A stretch of 33,159 nucleotides of DNA from Actinomycetota bacterium (GCA_947447095.1 CANFIL010000001.1:1-33159), one strand, 5' to 3'. Numbered from the stretch's first letter, positions 14,765 to 23,542 are shown. Translations and numbers: made by a program. The notes: generated by a model from the sequence alone, not told the origin.

Positions 14765-17700
14765 ATGTTTCGTTCCCTAGCCAAATCGCACACAAACGCA
14801 AAGAAGTTGCCAAGTTTCATCATTGGGATTGCGTTAGTGGCTGGAACTACAGTGGTTGCTGCAAGTCCAGCGTCGGCTGCTGGTAGAGACATCGCATGTT
14901 CTGTATCAGGAACTTTCAGCATCAACGACAACAACGTTGTGAATTCGTCCAGCAGCGATTGTTCCGGCGCAGTCGTCATTCCTGCCGACGTGACTCGTAT
15001 TGGAGCATGGGCCTTTGCCAATAGGCACATCACAAGCCTCGACTTTGAAACCGGCAGTCAGCTGGTTGCCATCGATATGTATGCCGCCGAATTCTCTGAC
15101 CTGGCTACAATTCATTTGCCAACCGGACTTCAGACCATCGGCCACGGTGCTTTTACATACGCCAAAATCACAACAATTTCGATACCAGGAACGGTTGAGA
15201 CGATTACTGGAAGCCCGTTTAATTCAACGAACCTCCAGACCGTGATATTTGAAGAACGAGTCACCCCCATCATCAATTTGAGTGTTGACACGTTCCAAGA
15301 CAGCCGCGACCTCAGTTCGGTTACTTTCAGAGGGCCAATCGAAGTGCGTGGTGGAATTCGCTCGCCGAAGAGCAAAGAAGGCCTGAAATGGGCAGGCTGG
15401 TCCAAATCTGTTGATGGTCCAGTCGTTTCGTTCCCACTGTCGATTACAGAATCTGGGGGTGCCACGTTGTACCCCGTTTGGGTCCCCCCATTCGTCGAAG
15501 TTTTTAACTGTTCTTTAGGTGGAACTTTCAGGATCGTCGATCACGTCGTAACTTCGTCGACCAATGACTGTGTCGGAGAAGTTGTGGTCCCCGCAGACGC
15601 CATTGAAATTGGCTCATGGGCTTTCTCAGGAAAAAACCTCACCAGCATGAGCTTCGCTGCTGGCAGCCAATTAACACAAATTTCAAATTACGCTTTTGAA
15701 TACTCTCAATTGTCGTCGATAACCTTGCCAGCTGGCCTAACATCCATCGGCGGTGGAGCGTTTACAAGCACGAAAATTACATCGATCGTTTTACCTTCTG
15801 GACTGAAGTCAATCGGCGACGCAGCTTTTTATGGAACGAAAATTACTTCTATTTCGATTCCGGGAAACGTCGAAACAATTAGCGGTAGCCCATTCCGAAA
15901 CAGCGATCTTGTGACTGCGACCTTTGAACCACGTATTGCTTCAAGTTTCAACTTGGCGGGCTCTACGTTTCAGAATGCGTCCAATCTGACCTCCGTTATC
16001 TTCAGCGGCCCAGTTCAAGTGAGCAATTTGGGAACCATCTCAAAAGCGGACTTTAACTGGACGGGTTGGTCAACGTCTCCGGGCGGTTCTGTGATTTCCT
16101 TCCCGTTCTCCGTCACGGATTCTGCAGGAGTGACGTTGTATCCAAAGTGGACTGCCCAAATCATCGCGACAGGTAACTGCTCGTTGGGTGGAACGTTCAG
16201 AATTGTTGATCACATAATTAAATCGTCCACTGATGATTGTGCTGGCGTGGTCTCGGTTCCTGCCGATGTGACTGAGATCGGCTACACAGCATTCTCAGGC
16301 AAGAACGTCACGAGCGTGAACATTGAGGCTGGCAGTCAGCTCACAAGAATCGCAGAGTATGCCTTCGAATTTACGCCACTCACTTCAATCAATTTGCCAA
16401 ACGGATTTAAATCAATCGGGCACGGAGCTTTTACTTTCGCAAAGCTTTCGACTATTTCGATCCCAGGAACTGTCGAAGCTATTGAAGGTTCTCCTTTTTA
16501 TGGCGCTGCCCTTGAGACTGTGGTCTTTGAACCACGCGTAGCTTCCCAGTTGTCGACGTCAAACGATGCATTCATCTACACACGCAAACTACGCTCAGTC
16601 ACATTTATGGGCCCTATCAACTTCGATAGCGCACCGTTCGGGCATACGCGTTACGCACAAGATTGGTTAGGTTGGTCTACAAGTTTGGGTGGTCCCATTG
16701 TGACGTACCCGCTTTCAGTGACAGATCCTGCTGGTGTAGTTCTTTACCCGAACGCATCACCGAGAACTTATACGGCAACCTACGATTCACGCGGTGGAAC
16801 GGAAGTGGCTCCGGGCAGCATTGTTGGTGGGGAAATCGAATTCCCTGTTTCACCTACGCGGGCGGGTTACACATTTGATGGCTGGTTTGATTCGCCCAAT
16901 TATTGGGATTGGTCTCGAGGACCAGTTACTTTGTGGGATCAAAACAATGGGGCGACTTTCTATGCAAAGTGGATCCCAGACACTCATGTGGTGAATTTCA
17001 ACTCTAAGGGTGGGTCCGCGGTTTCTGCAGGTTCGTTTGTAACCGATGGTGAAATTTCATCAGCACCGGAGGCTCCTGTTCTTGATGGCTACAGGTTGGG
17101 TGGCTGGTCTGCAACTGACGGGGGATCTGAAATCTCGTTCCCATATGCACCCGGCGGCATACAAGATGTAACTCTTTACGCGGTTTGGATTCGCAACACA
17201 CCGACAATTACTTCTGGTTCTACACCGGACTCTCAGGTAGTTAGTATTCCTGCTGGATTGACTGAGGCGGTAGTTCCGGCCACTGCGAGCTTGCCAGGAA
17301 TCAAATTTGGACTACCTGGAACAGGCGGCCAAGTCATTGCAACGGTGGCTCCGACAGTGAATCCCGCTAATGTTGCGCATACGCCATTTACAGTGAATGG
17401 CTCAACTGTAATTGTTGACATTGAGATAACCGGCGTCACTGGAGACGTCACTGTCTGTATTGACGGTGGTCCCCGAGATCACATCTATCACTACACCGGT
17501 GGAGCGTGGGTGGACCTTCCACAGCGAACCTATGTAAATGGACAGGTCTGTGGCGTCACTTCGAGTTACTCGCCATTCACGGCTGCGACCCCTCTTCCGT
17601 ACAAGCCGTACGTCATGGAGCGTCCTTCGATTTCTGGAAATGCTCAACAGGACACTTACCTGTCTTCAACGATGGGAACCTGGGCAGCTGATCCAGTCGC

Positions 17701-18556
17701 TACTAAATCGGTGCAGTGGTATCGCTGTGACAAGAATGTGTCTGCAGGTCTCACAACGTTTACTGCTGCAATGAAATGCAAGAAAATTGCTGGCGCTACG
17801 AAAGCGAGCTACAAAGTTTCTCTTGCCGACCAGGGAAAGTACCTTTCGAGTTTGGTAAAAGCTACTAACACTGTTGGGTCAGCTACGTTAACGACTAAGG
17901 CGATTCGTGTTCCTCTAGCGACGCAGCCAAAGTTGAAAACACTCGCAAAGCTCTCAGGCACTGCCGCAAAGGGCAAGCAAGTCACTTTGACTGCCGGCAA
18001 GTGGACCGCGAACCCAGTCGCCGCTACATCTCAGCAGTGGTATCGCTGTGAGAAGTCGGTTAAGGCAGGACTTGATGCATTGGCAACTGCTGCGAAGTGC
18101 ACGAAGGTCCCTGGTGCTACCGGCCTTCGATACAGGGTTGTAACCGCGGATCTGGACATGTATCTCACGGCTGTCATCACGGCAAAGAACTCGCAAGGTG
18201 TCGTTGTGATTACGGCTAAGAGCGTTCATGTACCTGGAACAAAGCCAACGTCAAAGACATCACCTTCTATTTCAGGAGCTGCTGTTTTGGATGGTGCGCT
18301 TCAAGCAACTTATGGCAAGTGGACGGCTGTTCCAGAAGCAACCACCTCGGTGCAGTGGTATCGCTGTGATGCGTCTGTTTCGGCTGGCCGTGGATCACTT
18401 TCGACTTCGAGTTGTACGAAGATTGCCGGCGCGACGGGCTCCCGATACAAGGTAACTGTCGCGGATCAAGGCAAGCGTCTCGCTGTTGAAGTTAAGGCTA
18501 AGAATTCATACGGAAATAATTCCGCACATTCAAAGTCAACTGCTCAGGTGAATTAA
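14765..18556 (+). CDS. Giant secreted repeat protein: BspA-type LRR, InlB-type repeats, Ig-like repeats
   Basis: 1263 residues. A signal peptide (cleavage near SPASA, residue 38) is followed by three homologous modules starting at C45, C249 and C472. Each has BspA-like leucine-rich repeats (PF13306 type: IGAWAFANRHITSL, TIGHGAFTYAKITTISIPGTVE) and ends in a W-x-GWS / LYP motif. The second module has one extra repeat of about 23 residues. Two Listeria/Bacteroides InlB-type repeats follow (about 668-810: AGYTFDGWFDSP, LDGYRLGGWSA, endings AKW and AVW). A Cys-bearing beta domain (about 820-950) precedes three Ig-like repeats of about 105 residues, each with QWYRC and YKV/YRV-ADxxxYL-type motifs. 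No LPXTG motif or C-terminal membrane helix is seen. A role as adhesin or surface structure is inferred. ATG 14765 fits the GGAG site. Confidence 0.88.
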   Translation: MFRSLAKSHTNAKKLPSFIIGIALVAGTTVVAASPASAAGRDIACSVSGTFSINDNNVVNSSSSDCSGAVVIPADVTRIGAWAFANRHITSLDFETGSQLVAIDMYAAEFSDLATIHLPTGLQTIGHGAFTYAKITTISIPGTVETITGSPFNSTNLQTVIFEERVTPIINLSVDTFQDSRDLSSVTFRGPIEVRGGIRSPKSKEGLKWAGWSKSVDGPVVSFPLSITESGGATLYPVWVPPFVEVFNCSLGGTFRIVDHVVTSSTNDCVGEVVVPADAIEIGSWAFSGKNLTSMSFAAGSQLTQISNYAFEYSQLSSITLPAGLTSIGGGAFTSTKITSIVLPSGLKSIGDAAFYGTKITSISIPGNVETISGSPFRNSDLVTATFEPRIASSFNLAGSTFQNASNLTSVIFSGPVQVSNLGTISKADFNWTGWSTSPGGSVISFPFSVTDSAGVTLYPKWTAQIIATGNCSLGGTFRIVDHIIKSSTDDCAGVVSVPADVTEIGYTAFSGKNVTSVNIEAGSQLTRIAEYAFEFTPLTSINLPNGFKSIGHGAFTFAKLSTISIPGTVEAIEGSPFYGAALETVVFEPRVASQLSTSNDAFIYTRKLRSVTFMGPINFDSAPFGHTRYAQDWLGWSTSLGGPIVTYPLSVTDPAGVVLYPNASPRTYTATYDSRGGTEVAPGSIVGGEIEFPVSPTRAGYTFDGWFDSPNYWDWSRGPVTLWDQNNGATFYAKWIPDTHVVNFNSKGGSAVSAGSFVTDGEISSAPEAPVLDGYRLGGWSATDGGSEISFPYAPGGIQDVTLYAVWIRNTPTITSGSTPDSQVVSIPAGLTEAVVPATASLPGIKFGLPGTGGQVIATVAPTVNPANVAHTPFTVNGSTVIVDIEITGVTGDVTVCIDGGPRDHIYHYTGGAWVDLPQRTYVNGQVCGVTSSYSPFTAATPLPYKPYVMERPSISGNAQQDTYLSSTMGTWAADPVATKSVQWYRCDKNVSAGLTTFTAAMKCKKIAGATKASYKVSLADQGKYLSSLVKATNTVGSATLTTKAIRVPLATQPKLKTLAKLSGTAAKGKQVTLTAGKWTANPVAATSQQWYRCEKSVKAGLDALATAAKCTKVPGATGLRYRVVTADLDMYLTAVITAKNSQGVVVITAKSVHVPGTKPTSKTSPSISGAAVLDGALQATYGKWTAVPEATTSVQWYRCDASVSAGRGSLSTSSCTKIAGATGSRYKVTVADQGKRLAVEVKAKNSYGNNSAHSKSTAQVN

Positions 18557-18621
18557 GAGGTATTCAGTCACATACCAGTACGTCTGACCGAGAGGCTGTG
18601 ACGTGGTTTGACTGGATATGT

Positions 18622-18663
18622 TGTGTGGGGCGATCTGAAAATCAATTCAGATCGCCCCACACG
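18622..18663. terminator. Strong hairpin after the surface-protein gene
   Basis: GTGTGGGGCGATCTGA (18623-18638) is perfectly complementary to TCAGATCGCCCCACAC (18647-18662); an A-T pair inside and a T-G pair outside extend it, leaving a six-base loop. It sits 66 bases after the stop. There is no T-run on either side, so it may be a U-tract-free terminator, an RNA-stabilising hairpin or a mobile-element remnant. Confidence 0.6.
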
Positions 18664-18718
18664 TATGTGACCTTCTGCTTATTAACCAGGTGATAGATCT
18701 GTGCCACGTTGCGCAGGT

Positions 18719-18742
18719 GTCGACGGTTCGAGTTTGTCGGGG
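18719..18742 (+). repeat. Degenerate direct repeat of the tRNA-Lys 3' end
   Basis: The 24 bases match tRNA positions 13972-13995 at 21 sites: 14 identical bases, then TTT for CCC, then seven identical. The T-arm can still fold (GACGG with TTGTC, using G-U pairs). No D arm or anticodon arm lies upstream, so this is not an intact tRNA. It has the place and orientation of an att-site copy or a duplicated tRNA tail. Confidence 0.7.
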
Positions 18743-18752
18743 TCAACTCAAT

Positions 18753-18758
18753 TAGAGT
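18753..18758 (+). promoter_or_regulatory. -10 box giving a probable leaderless start for the GT-C-like gene
   Basis: TAGAGT, seven bases, then the GTG at 18766. This supports starting the gene here and not at the TTG at 18709, whose reading would run through the tRNA-like repeat. Confidence 0.45.
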
Positions 18759-18765
18759 TGTAAAC

Positions 18766-20853
18766 GTGATTGCTCAGGGCTCGTCAAAGTCGGCCGTAGA
18801 ACGACTACTTCGAGGTGCGCTCGTCGCGTTTATGATCGCACTATTTTCGGGAACTATTGCCGACCAAGTAACGCGCAACTTCACTCATAGCGCCAACGTT
18901 GTGGCGGAGGTGTGGGTTACTTTTGCTGTTATCAGCGGGTATGTTTACCGAACCAAACTCCGTAGTGTTGCCCCAGGCATTGAGTACTTCGATTTAGCTG
19001 AGCGAACTAGGCACTGGGTTGGGCGAATAGCGATTCTTGCCGCTATCGCCGCAGTCGTTTTGACGACACTTCCACACGCATCGACAGTGTTTATCGTTGC
19101 CAAAGTTGTCGCAATTCTTATCGCCATCGGTGGCGCTGTGGGCTATTGGCTTGCAAGCGAAGAGCCGAAAGCTCAAATCGGTAAATCCGACATCATGCAG
19201 CGTGTGAATTCGCGCGTCCTTGGCGGCTGTGCATTTGTCGCAGCCCTACTTGCGTCAATGACTTATCGCACAAGTACCGATGATTTCTATTACGTCAATT
19301 TGTCCACATACATTTTCGACAAGGGACAGATTCCAGTACGCGACACTGTGCTCAGCGACCAATACTTCAATGGTTATGCGCGAATGTCATCGTGGGAAGT
19401 TCTGTGGGGTGTCTTTGCCCGCATCACTCACATACACGTCGCACTTCTCTTGTACGTAGTGTTTATTCCGCTGGCCGCAGCACTTTCTATTTATGTCTTA
19501 GCCAAGCTGATGGAATCAATGGGTATTCGACATCTGAATTTGGCCCTAATTGCGTCAACGATTTTCTTGGCTTTTGATGGGGTACAAGGCTTTACCTTTG
19601 GCTCGTATCAAGGACCACGTATTTGGCAAGGAAAGTCATTTTTCCTTGCAGTACTCATCCCATTGCTGTCCTTGCTGATACTGAAATTGCTTCGGTCGGG
19701 TAGCAAAGTCGACGCGATCATCCTCATTGGCGCAACGGTCGCTTCACTTGGTGCAACCACCACCACATTCATCATCGGCTTGCCGATGCTTGCTGCTGGT
19801 TTGTTCATTGCGCTGATGAATCGCAATCGAATTCAATCATTAGCTTTTTCTGCTTCCATCGCATACCTGCTTGCAACTGCTGTTTTATTCAAGAGAATGT
19901 TGGACGCGGAAAACACGACACAAGTGAGCGCTTTGGGACGTGGCGCTGGCGTAATTATTCGCACCGCAAAATACTCAACGCACGATGACATCCCACAATC
20001 ATTTGATTTGCTCACCAAACTGTCAGGTCCTACTTGGCACGCGACGCTATTCGCATTTGCAGCGGTCGTTGGGTGGATTGCGCTGCGAGGCAATTACGCA
20101 CGTCAGCTAGTTGCGCTGTATCTTGCCGCGTGGGGCTTCATCAGTAGCCCAGGCATCGTTCAGTTCTATACGGCAGCAACAGGCTCTGCTCCGATTGCCT
20201 GGCGTTACATTTGGCTCATCCCCATTCCATTGCTCGTAGGGGCGACGGCCTCTGTTTTGTATGACGGAATTTGGTACACGAGCACTTCACAAAAAATCCG
20301 CACGACGACAGCCTTAACCTGGGTTGCTTTGCTCGCGGTTCTGCCCATGACCTTGGGAACTCCGCCTTGGAAGATTGCTCCAGGATCGCGAGTGAGCGCA
20401 GACCTCACCAAGCCCGGTGTTTATCGAGTTGGCTTTGGCTATCCTCAAGCAGAAAAAGCTCTGCGTAAGGTTGCGAAGGAACATGACATCGTGTTGGCCC
20501 GCAATGGAATTAGCGCCTCTATCAATTCACGAACGACACGGTACTTCACAGTTGGGCTTCGACATGCATACGTCGAACATGCGACTAACGGTTTTAAGAA
20601 CGGTTTCCCAAAGCAGCGAATTGCACTTGCCACGTATGTTGGCAATCTCGAGGATAAGCCAACGCTTACTGATGCAAAGTTAGCCAGAGATCTGCGGCTT
20701 GTTCGCGTGAATGTGGTGTGTATTAGTAAAGAGCAAAGCCATCAAATCCCCACTTTTAAGGCACTGGGGTACATCGATAAACAAGCAAAAGTATCAAAGT
20801 CTGATGGTCGTATCTGGGTTTGGTGTGGTCGAACAAATGCATACGACAACTAG
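18766..20853 (+). CDS. Polytopic membrane protein, GT-C glycosyltransferase-like
   Basis: About 695 residues with a dozen or so hydrophobic helices over the first 500, then a soluble C-terminal domain (about 525-690). After the helix near residue 160 comes an outside loop with D172-D173 (TDDFYYVNLSTYIF), followed by DTVLSDQYFNGYARMSSWE; an acidic pair in an early outside loop is typical of GT-C lipid-linked sugar transferases. I cannot name a specific family, and a transporter-like role is not excluded. The GTG start fits the -10 spacing, and the longer TTG reading overlaps the tRNA-like repeat. The isochorismatase gene follows 29 bases later. Confidence 0.7.
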   Translation: MIAQGSSKSAVERLLRGALVAFMIALFSGTIADQVTRNFTHSANVVAEVWVTFAVISGYVYRTKLRSVAPGIEYFDLAERTRHWVGRIAILAAIAAVVLTTLPHASTVFIVAKVVAILIAIGGAVGYWLASEEPKAQIGKSDIMQRVNSRVLGGCAFVAALLASMTYRTSTDDFYYVNLSTYIFDKGQIPVRDTVLSDQYFNGYARMSSWEVLWGVFARITHIHVALLLYVVFIPLAAALSIYVLAKLMESMGIRHLNLALIASTIFLAFDGVQGFTFGSYQGPRIWQGKSFFLAVLIPLLSLLILKLLRSGSKVDAIILIGATVASLGATTTTFIIGLPMLAAGLFIALMNRNRIQSLAFSASIAYLLATAVLFKRMLDAENTTQVSALGRGAGVIIRTAKYSTHDDIPQSFDLLTKLSGPTWHATLFAFAAVVGWIALRGNYARQLVALYLAAWGFISSPGIVQFYTAATGSAPIAWRYIWLIPIPLLVGATASVLYDGIWYTSTSQKIRTTTALTWVALLAVLPMTLGTPPWKIAPGSRVSADLTKPGVYRVGFGYPQAEKALRKVAKEHDIVLARNGISASINSRTTRYFTVGLRHAYVEHATNGFKNGFPKQRIALATYVGNLEDKPTLTDAKLARDLRLVRVNVVCISKEQSHQIPTFKALGYIDKQAKVSKSDGRIWVWCGRTNAYDN

Positions 20854-20870
20854 CCGCATGCTCTTTGCGG

Positions 20871-20876
20871 TATTTT
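20871..20876 (+). promoter_or_regulatory. -10 box giving a probable leaderless start for the isochorismatase-like gene
   Basis: TATTTT, six bases, then the ATG at 20883. The same stretch forms a short dyad (GCGGTATTTTTACCGC, 20867-20882) that could also be an operator. Confidence 0.5.
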
Positions 20877-20882
20877 TACCGC

Positions 20883-21446
20883 ATGACTACTTTGTCGAAT
20901 CGACCTAATAAAGCTCTCGTTGTTATTGACGTTCAAAACGGTGTTGTATGGGATGCCTACGATCGTGACCGTATTGTCGGCAACATTGCCTCGCTTGTTG
21001 CATCAGCTCGCGCTAACAATGTTCCCGTGGTGTGGGTTCAGCACTCAGACGAGGAAATGCCAATTGGTGGCGAATACTGGCAACTTGTTCCAGAGTTGAT
21101 TCCGGTTGATGGTGAAGCGCGTGTTGAAAAGCTGTATCGCAATTCATTTGAAGCAACAACACTCGAAGATTCACTCGCAAAACTTGGTGCAGGCGAACTC
21201 ATCATTTGTGGTTCGCAAACAAACAATTGTGTTCGCCACACAATTCACGGAGCGCTTGATCGTGGTTACGACGTCACGTTGGTTGAAGACGCACACACAA
21301 CATCAGACTTCGAATGGGATCACGGCGTGATCTCAGCACTGTCGATCATTGACGAACAGAATGCCAATTGCCGTGGATTAAGTTTGCCCGGTAGAAACTG
21401 CGACATCGTCTTGTCGGACAACGCATTTAAGAAATTGGGTATTTAA
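20883..21446 (+). CDS. Isochorismatase-family cysteine hydrolase
   Basis: 187 residues, cytosolic. The catalytic triad of the family is visible: D16 in LVVIDVQNG, K83 in VEKLYRNSF and C116 in SQTNNCVRHT, together with the conserved cis-peptide region before the Cys. Family members hydrolyse amides or vinyl ethers (nicotinamide, N-carbamoyl compounds, isochorismate); the true substrate cannot be assigned. ATG 20883 is chosen over an in-frame ATG 21 codons upstream, because the family motif begins at once and a -10 box sits six bases before. It ends in front of a strong terminator shared with the convergent Bax-inhibitor-like gene. Confidence 0.88.
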   Translation: MTTLSNRPNKALVVIDVQNGVVWDAYDRDRIVGNIASLVASARANNVPVVWVQHSDEEMPIGGEYWQLVPELIPVDGEARVEKLYRNSFEATTLEDSLAKLGAGELIICGSQTNNCVRHTIHGALDRGYDVTLVEDAHTTSDFEWDHGVISALSIIDEQNANCRGLSLPGRNCDIVLSDNAFKKLGI

Positions 21447-21460
21447 GTAACTAGTTGAAA

Positions 21461-21497
21461 TAACAATGGGCGCTGAAAAAATCAGCGCCCATTGTTA
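21461..21497. terminator. Bidirectional terminator
   Basis: A perfect 16-bp stem TAACAATGGGCGCTGA / TCAGCGCCCATTGTTA with a five-A loop. T-rich sequence follows on the plus strand (TGTGGTTGTTTGTT), and TTTCAACT on the minus. It separates the convergent isochorismatase-like and Bax-inhibitor-like genes. Confidence 0.85.
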
Positions 21498-21509
21498 TGT
21501 GGTTGTTTG

Positions 21510-22268
21510 TTAGTCGCGACCGTTAAGGATTGCGAGTAAGCGCAGAATTTCGGTGTAGAGCCACACGAGTGTGACGGTCAGACCAAAAGCCATGCGCCAT
21601 GATTCACGCTCTGGCATGCCCGCGGCCACAGCCTGGGTGATCATTTCGAAGTCCATGACAAGCGAGAACGTTGCCAGACCTACACCGGCAACACAGAGCA
21701 GAATGCCGAGCTGACCCATGCCGTAAAAGCCCCAGCCATCGCCGGCGCCAAAAAATGAACTGACGAATGATGCGAGAGCGATTACTAGGTAGGACACCAT
21801 GGCAATCGAGAACATCTTCATGAAACGACCATTGACGCGGATGATCTGTGACTTGTACATCGACAACATGACACCGAAGGCAACAAGTGTTCCGATAACG
21901 GCTTGCTGCGCGATGTTTTCGCCGTACGTTTCGTTGACCCAGAAACTCAATGCTCCGAGGAAGAGTCCTTCGACAGCGCCGTATGCCAAGACAAGTGCAG
22001 GAGAAACCTGCTTCTTGAATGCGTTAACGAGTCCGAGCACAAGTGCGCCGATCCACGAGAACATGAACAAGCTTGAGTTCGTCGGTGCGGTCGTCCAACC
22101 GATGTAGGCGCCAACGACAATGAGTGCAAAAACAGCCGCTGTCTTCATGATGACATCAGTCACCGTCAATTGACCTTCGACCTTAGGGCCGTTAACAATG
22201 CGGGCTAATTCTTCGTCCGAAACAACTGGCGTGTTCATCTTTGAAAAGACGGGATTACGGGAGGCCAT
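21510..22268 (-). CDS. Bax inhibitor-1/YccA family membrane protein
   Basis: 252 residues with seven hydrophobic helices. A soluble N-terminus of about 45 residues (MASRNPVFSKMNTPVVSDEE) is followed by the Bax1-I/YccA-type core, including AYGAVEGLFLGALS, SMYKSQIIRVNGRFMK, VMDFEMI and ESWRMAFGLTVTLVWLYTEI. Family members are linked to pH-sensitive calcium leak and to control of membrane proteolysis; the role here is not known. ATG 22268 is chosen because AAAGGAAG lies about six bases upstream; the longer reading has no support. The alcohol dehydrogenase gene lies 69 bases upstream on the same strand, but a separate promoter is possible. Confidence 0.92.
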   Translation of the reverse strand: MASRNPVFSKMNTPVVSDEELARIVNGPKVEGQLTVTDVIMKTAAVFALIVVGAYIGWTTAPTNSSLFMFSWIGALVLGLVNAFKKQVSPALVLAYGAVEGLFLGALSFWVNETYGENIAQQAVIGTLVAFGVMLSMYKSQIIRVNGRFMKMFSIAMVSYLVIALASFVSSFFGAGDGWGFYGMGQLGILLCVAGVGLATFSLVMDFEMITQAVAAGMPERESWRMAFGLTVTLVWLYTEILRLLAILNGRD

Positions 22269-22337
22269 GTGTCTTCCTTTCAGGCACGTGTACTTGCGTA
22301 ACTTGATAATGCCCGCGCTGGGCACCTTTAAACAATG

Positions 22338-23381
22338 CTAGATCGTGGCCGTGTCAATGACGAAGCGGAAACGGACATCGCTGGCTACAACGCGGTCGTA
22401 TGCCTCGTTGATCTGGCTTGCTGAGATCACTTCAACTTCGCTGACAATGCCGTGTTCTGCGCAGAAATCAAGCATCTCTTGGGTTTCTTGGATGCCTCCG
22501 ATGCCCGAGCCAGCCAAACTGCGTTGCTGCGTCATCAATTCGCCACCGTCAATTGAGTACGGCTTTCCTGGCGCGCCGACGCAGACGAGTGTGCCCCACA
22601 TGCCCAGAGTGCGGATGAACGGCTGCAAATCGATGTCTGCCGAGACTGTGTTAATGATGATGTCGAATGAATTCTGTGCGGCTTTGAGAGCGCTTGCGTC
22701 ACTTGTGCAAATGAATGTGTGTGCACCCATGGCAAGAGCATCGTCGCGCTTACTTTCACTGTGACTCAATACAGTGACGTGAGCACCCATCGCTGCGGCA
22801 ATTTTCACACCCATGTGCCCAAGTCCGCCGAGTCCCATTACGGCCACATTCTTACCAGGGCCAGCGTTCCAATGGCGAAGCGGTGAGTACACAGTCACGC
22901 CAGCGCAAAGCAGGGGAGCCACGCCTGTGATGTCGAGTGATTCTGAAACGTGAAGAACGTGATCAGCTTTGGCCACGATGTTCTTGGAGTAGCCACCATA
23001 AGTCGGTGTAGTTCCATCCGCTTCGGTTGCGTTGTACGTCCACGTCGTGTGTGTAAGGCAGTAGTTATTCTTTCCTAATTTGCAGTTCTTGCATTCGCCG
23101 CAAGAATCAACGAAGCAACCGATGCCGGCAAGATCGCCGACTTTGAAATTCGAAACTGCTGAACCAACTTCAACAATTCGGCCCACAATTTCGTGGCCAG
23201 GAACCATTGGGAAGATTGCTGGACCCCACTCTTCACGTACTTGGTGAATGTCAGAGTGACAGATTCCCGCGTACTCGATGTCGATTGACACATCGTTCAC
23301 GCCAACTTCACGACGTTCAAATTCCCAAGCTTCTAACTTGCCACCGGCTGTCTGCGCTGCGTATCCACGAGTTGTAGTCAT
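22338..23381 (-). CDS. Zinc-dependent NAD(P) alcohol dehydrogenase (YahK/cinnamyl-alcohol type)
   Basis: 347 residues, medium-chain dehydrogenase. The catalytic zinc site is CHSDIHQVREEWG with GHEIVGRI; the structural zinc site is CGECKNCKLGKNNYC; the Rossmann motif is GLGGLGHMGVKIAAAMG, and the following SHSESKRDDA segment is typical of the NADP-preferring YahK-like branch. It likely interconverts aldehydes and alcohols. Two adjacent ATGs are possible: 23381 is five bases from AAGGAG and 23384 only two, so 23381 is preferred. It is divergent from the DUF347 membrane protein across a 161-base gap in which I found no clear operator. Confidence 0.92.
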   Translation of the reverse strand: MTTTRGYAAQTAGGKLEAWEFERREVGVNDVSIDIEYAGICHSDIHQVREEWGPAIFPMVPGHEIVGRIVEVGSAVSNFKVGDLAGIGCFVDSCGECKNCKLGKNNYCLTHTTWTYNATEADGTTPTYGGYSKNIVAKADHVLHVSESLDITGVAPLLCAGVTVYSPLRHWNAGPGKNVAVMGLGGLGHMGVKIAAAMGAHVTVLSHSESKRDDALAMGAHTFICTSDASALKAAQNSFDIIINTVSADIDLQPFIRTLGMWGTLVCVGAPGKPYSIDGGELMTQQRSLAGSGIGGIQETQEMLDFCAEHGIVSEVEVISASQINEAYDRVVASDVRFRFVIDTATI

Positions 23382-23529
23382 CATGTCTCCTTGTTTCTCT
23401 AATGGTACGAGTTAGTGCATCAACGCGTTTACTGAGCAGTAATCGCAAGTTACGTGAGTAGAACGTAAGCGTTGTGTAAGCAAGTGGCGAAATCGTATCG
23501 CTGACGGAGATTTCTTTGGCACATTCCCT

Positions 23530-23535
23530 TAGATT
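23530..23535 (+). promoter_or_regulatory. -10 box giving a probable leaderless start for the DUF347 gene
   Basis: TAGATT, seven bases, then the ATG at 23543; no Shine-Dalgarno. Confidence 0.45.
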
Positions 23536-23542
23536 CACAACT

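Noticed and set aside
17619..18556. CRISPR or tandem DNA repeat in the 3' part of the surface-protein gene
   Set aside because: The similarity is at protein level with a unit of about 315 bases and many silent changes; there are no short identical repeats with spacers.
18719..18747. A second, intact tRNA gene
   Set aside because: Only the T arm and part of the 3' acceptor resemble a tRNA; no D arm, anticodon arm or 5' acceptor can be found upstream.
18709..18765. TTG start extending the GT-C-like protein by 19 residues
   Set aside because: The extension reads through the tRNA-like repeat and gives an Arg/Cys-rich stretch. GTG 18766 has a correctly spaced -10 box.
20820..20882. Upstream ATG for the isochorismatase-like gene
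   Set aside because: It overlaps the previous gene and adds 21 residues foreign to the family; ATG 20883 has a -10 box six bases upstream.
22345..22764. Open frame of about 139 codons opposite the alcohol dehydrogenase
   Set aside because: The minus strand carries intact zinc and Rossmann motifs, and the plus-strand frame shows no family signature.
23385..23529. Riboswitch or operator in the gap between the dehydrogenase and the DUF347 gene
   Set aside because: I looked for long stems and symmetric sites and found only short chance matches.
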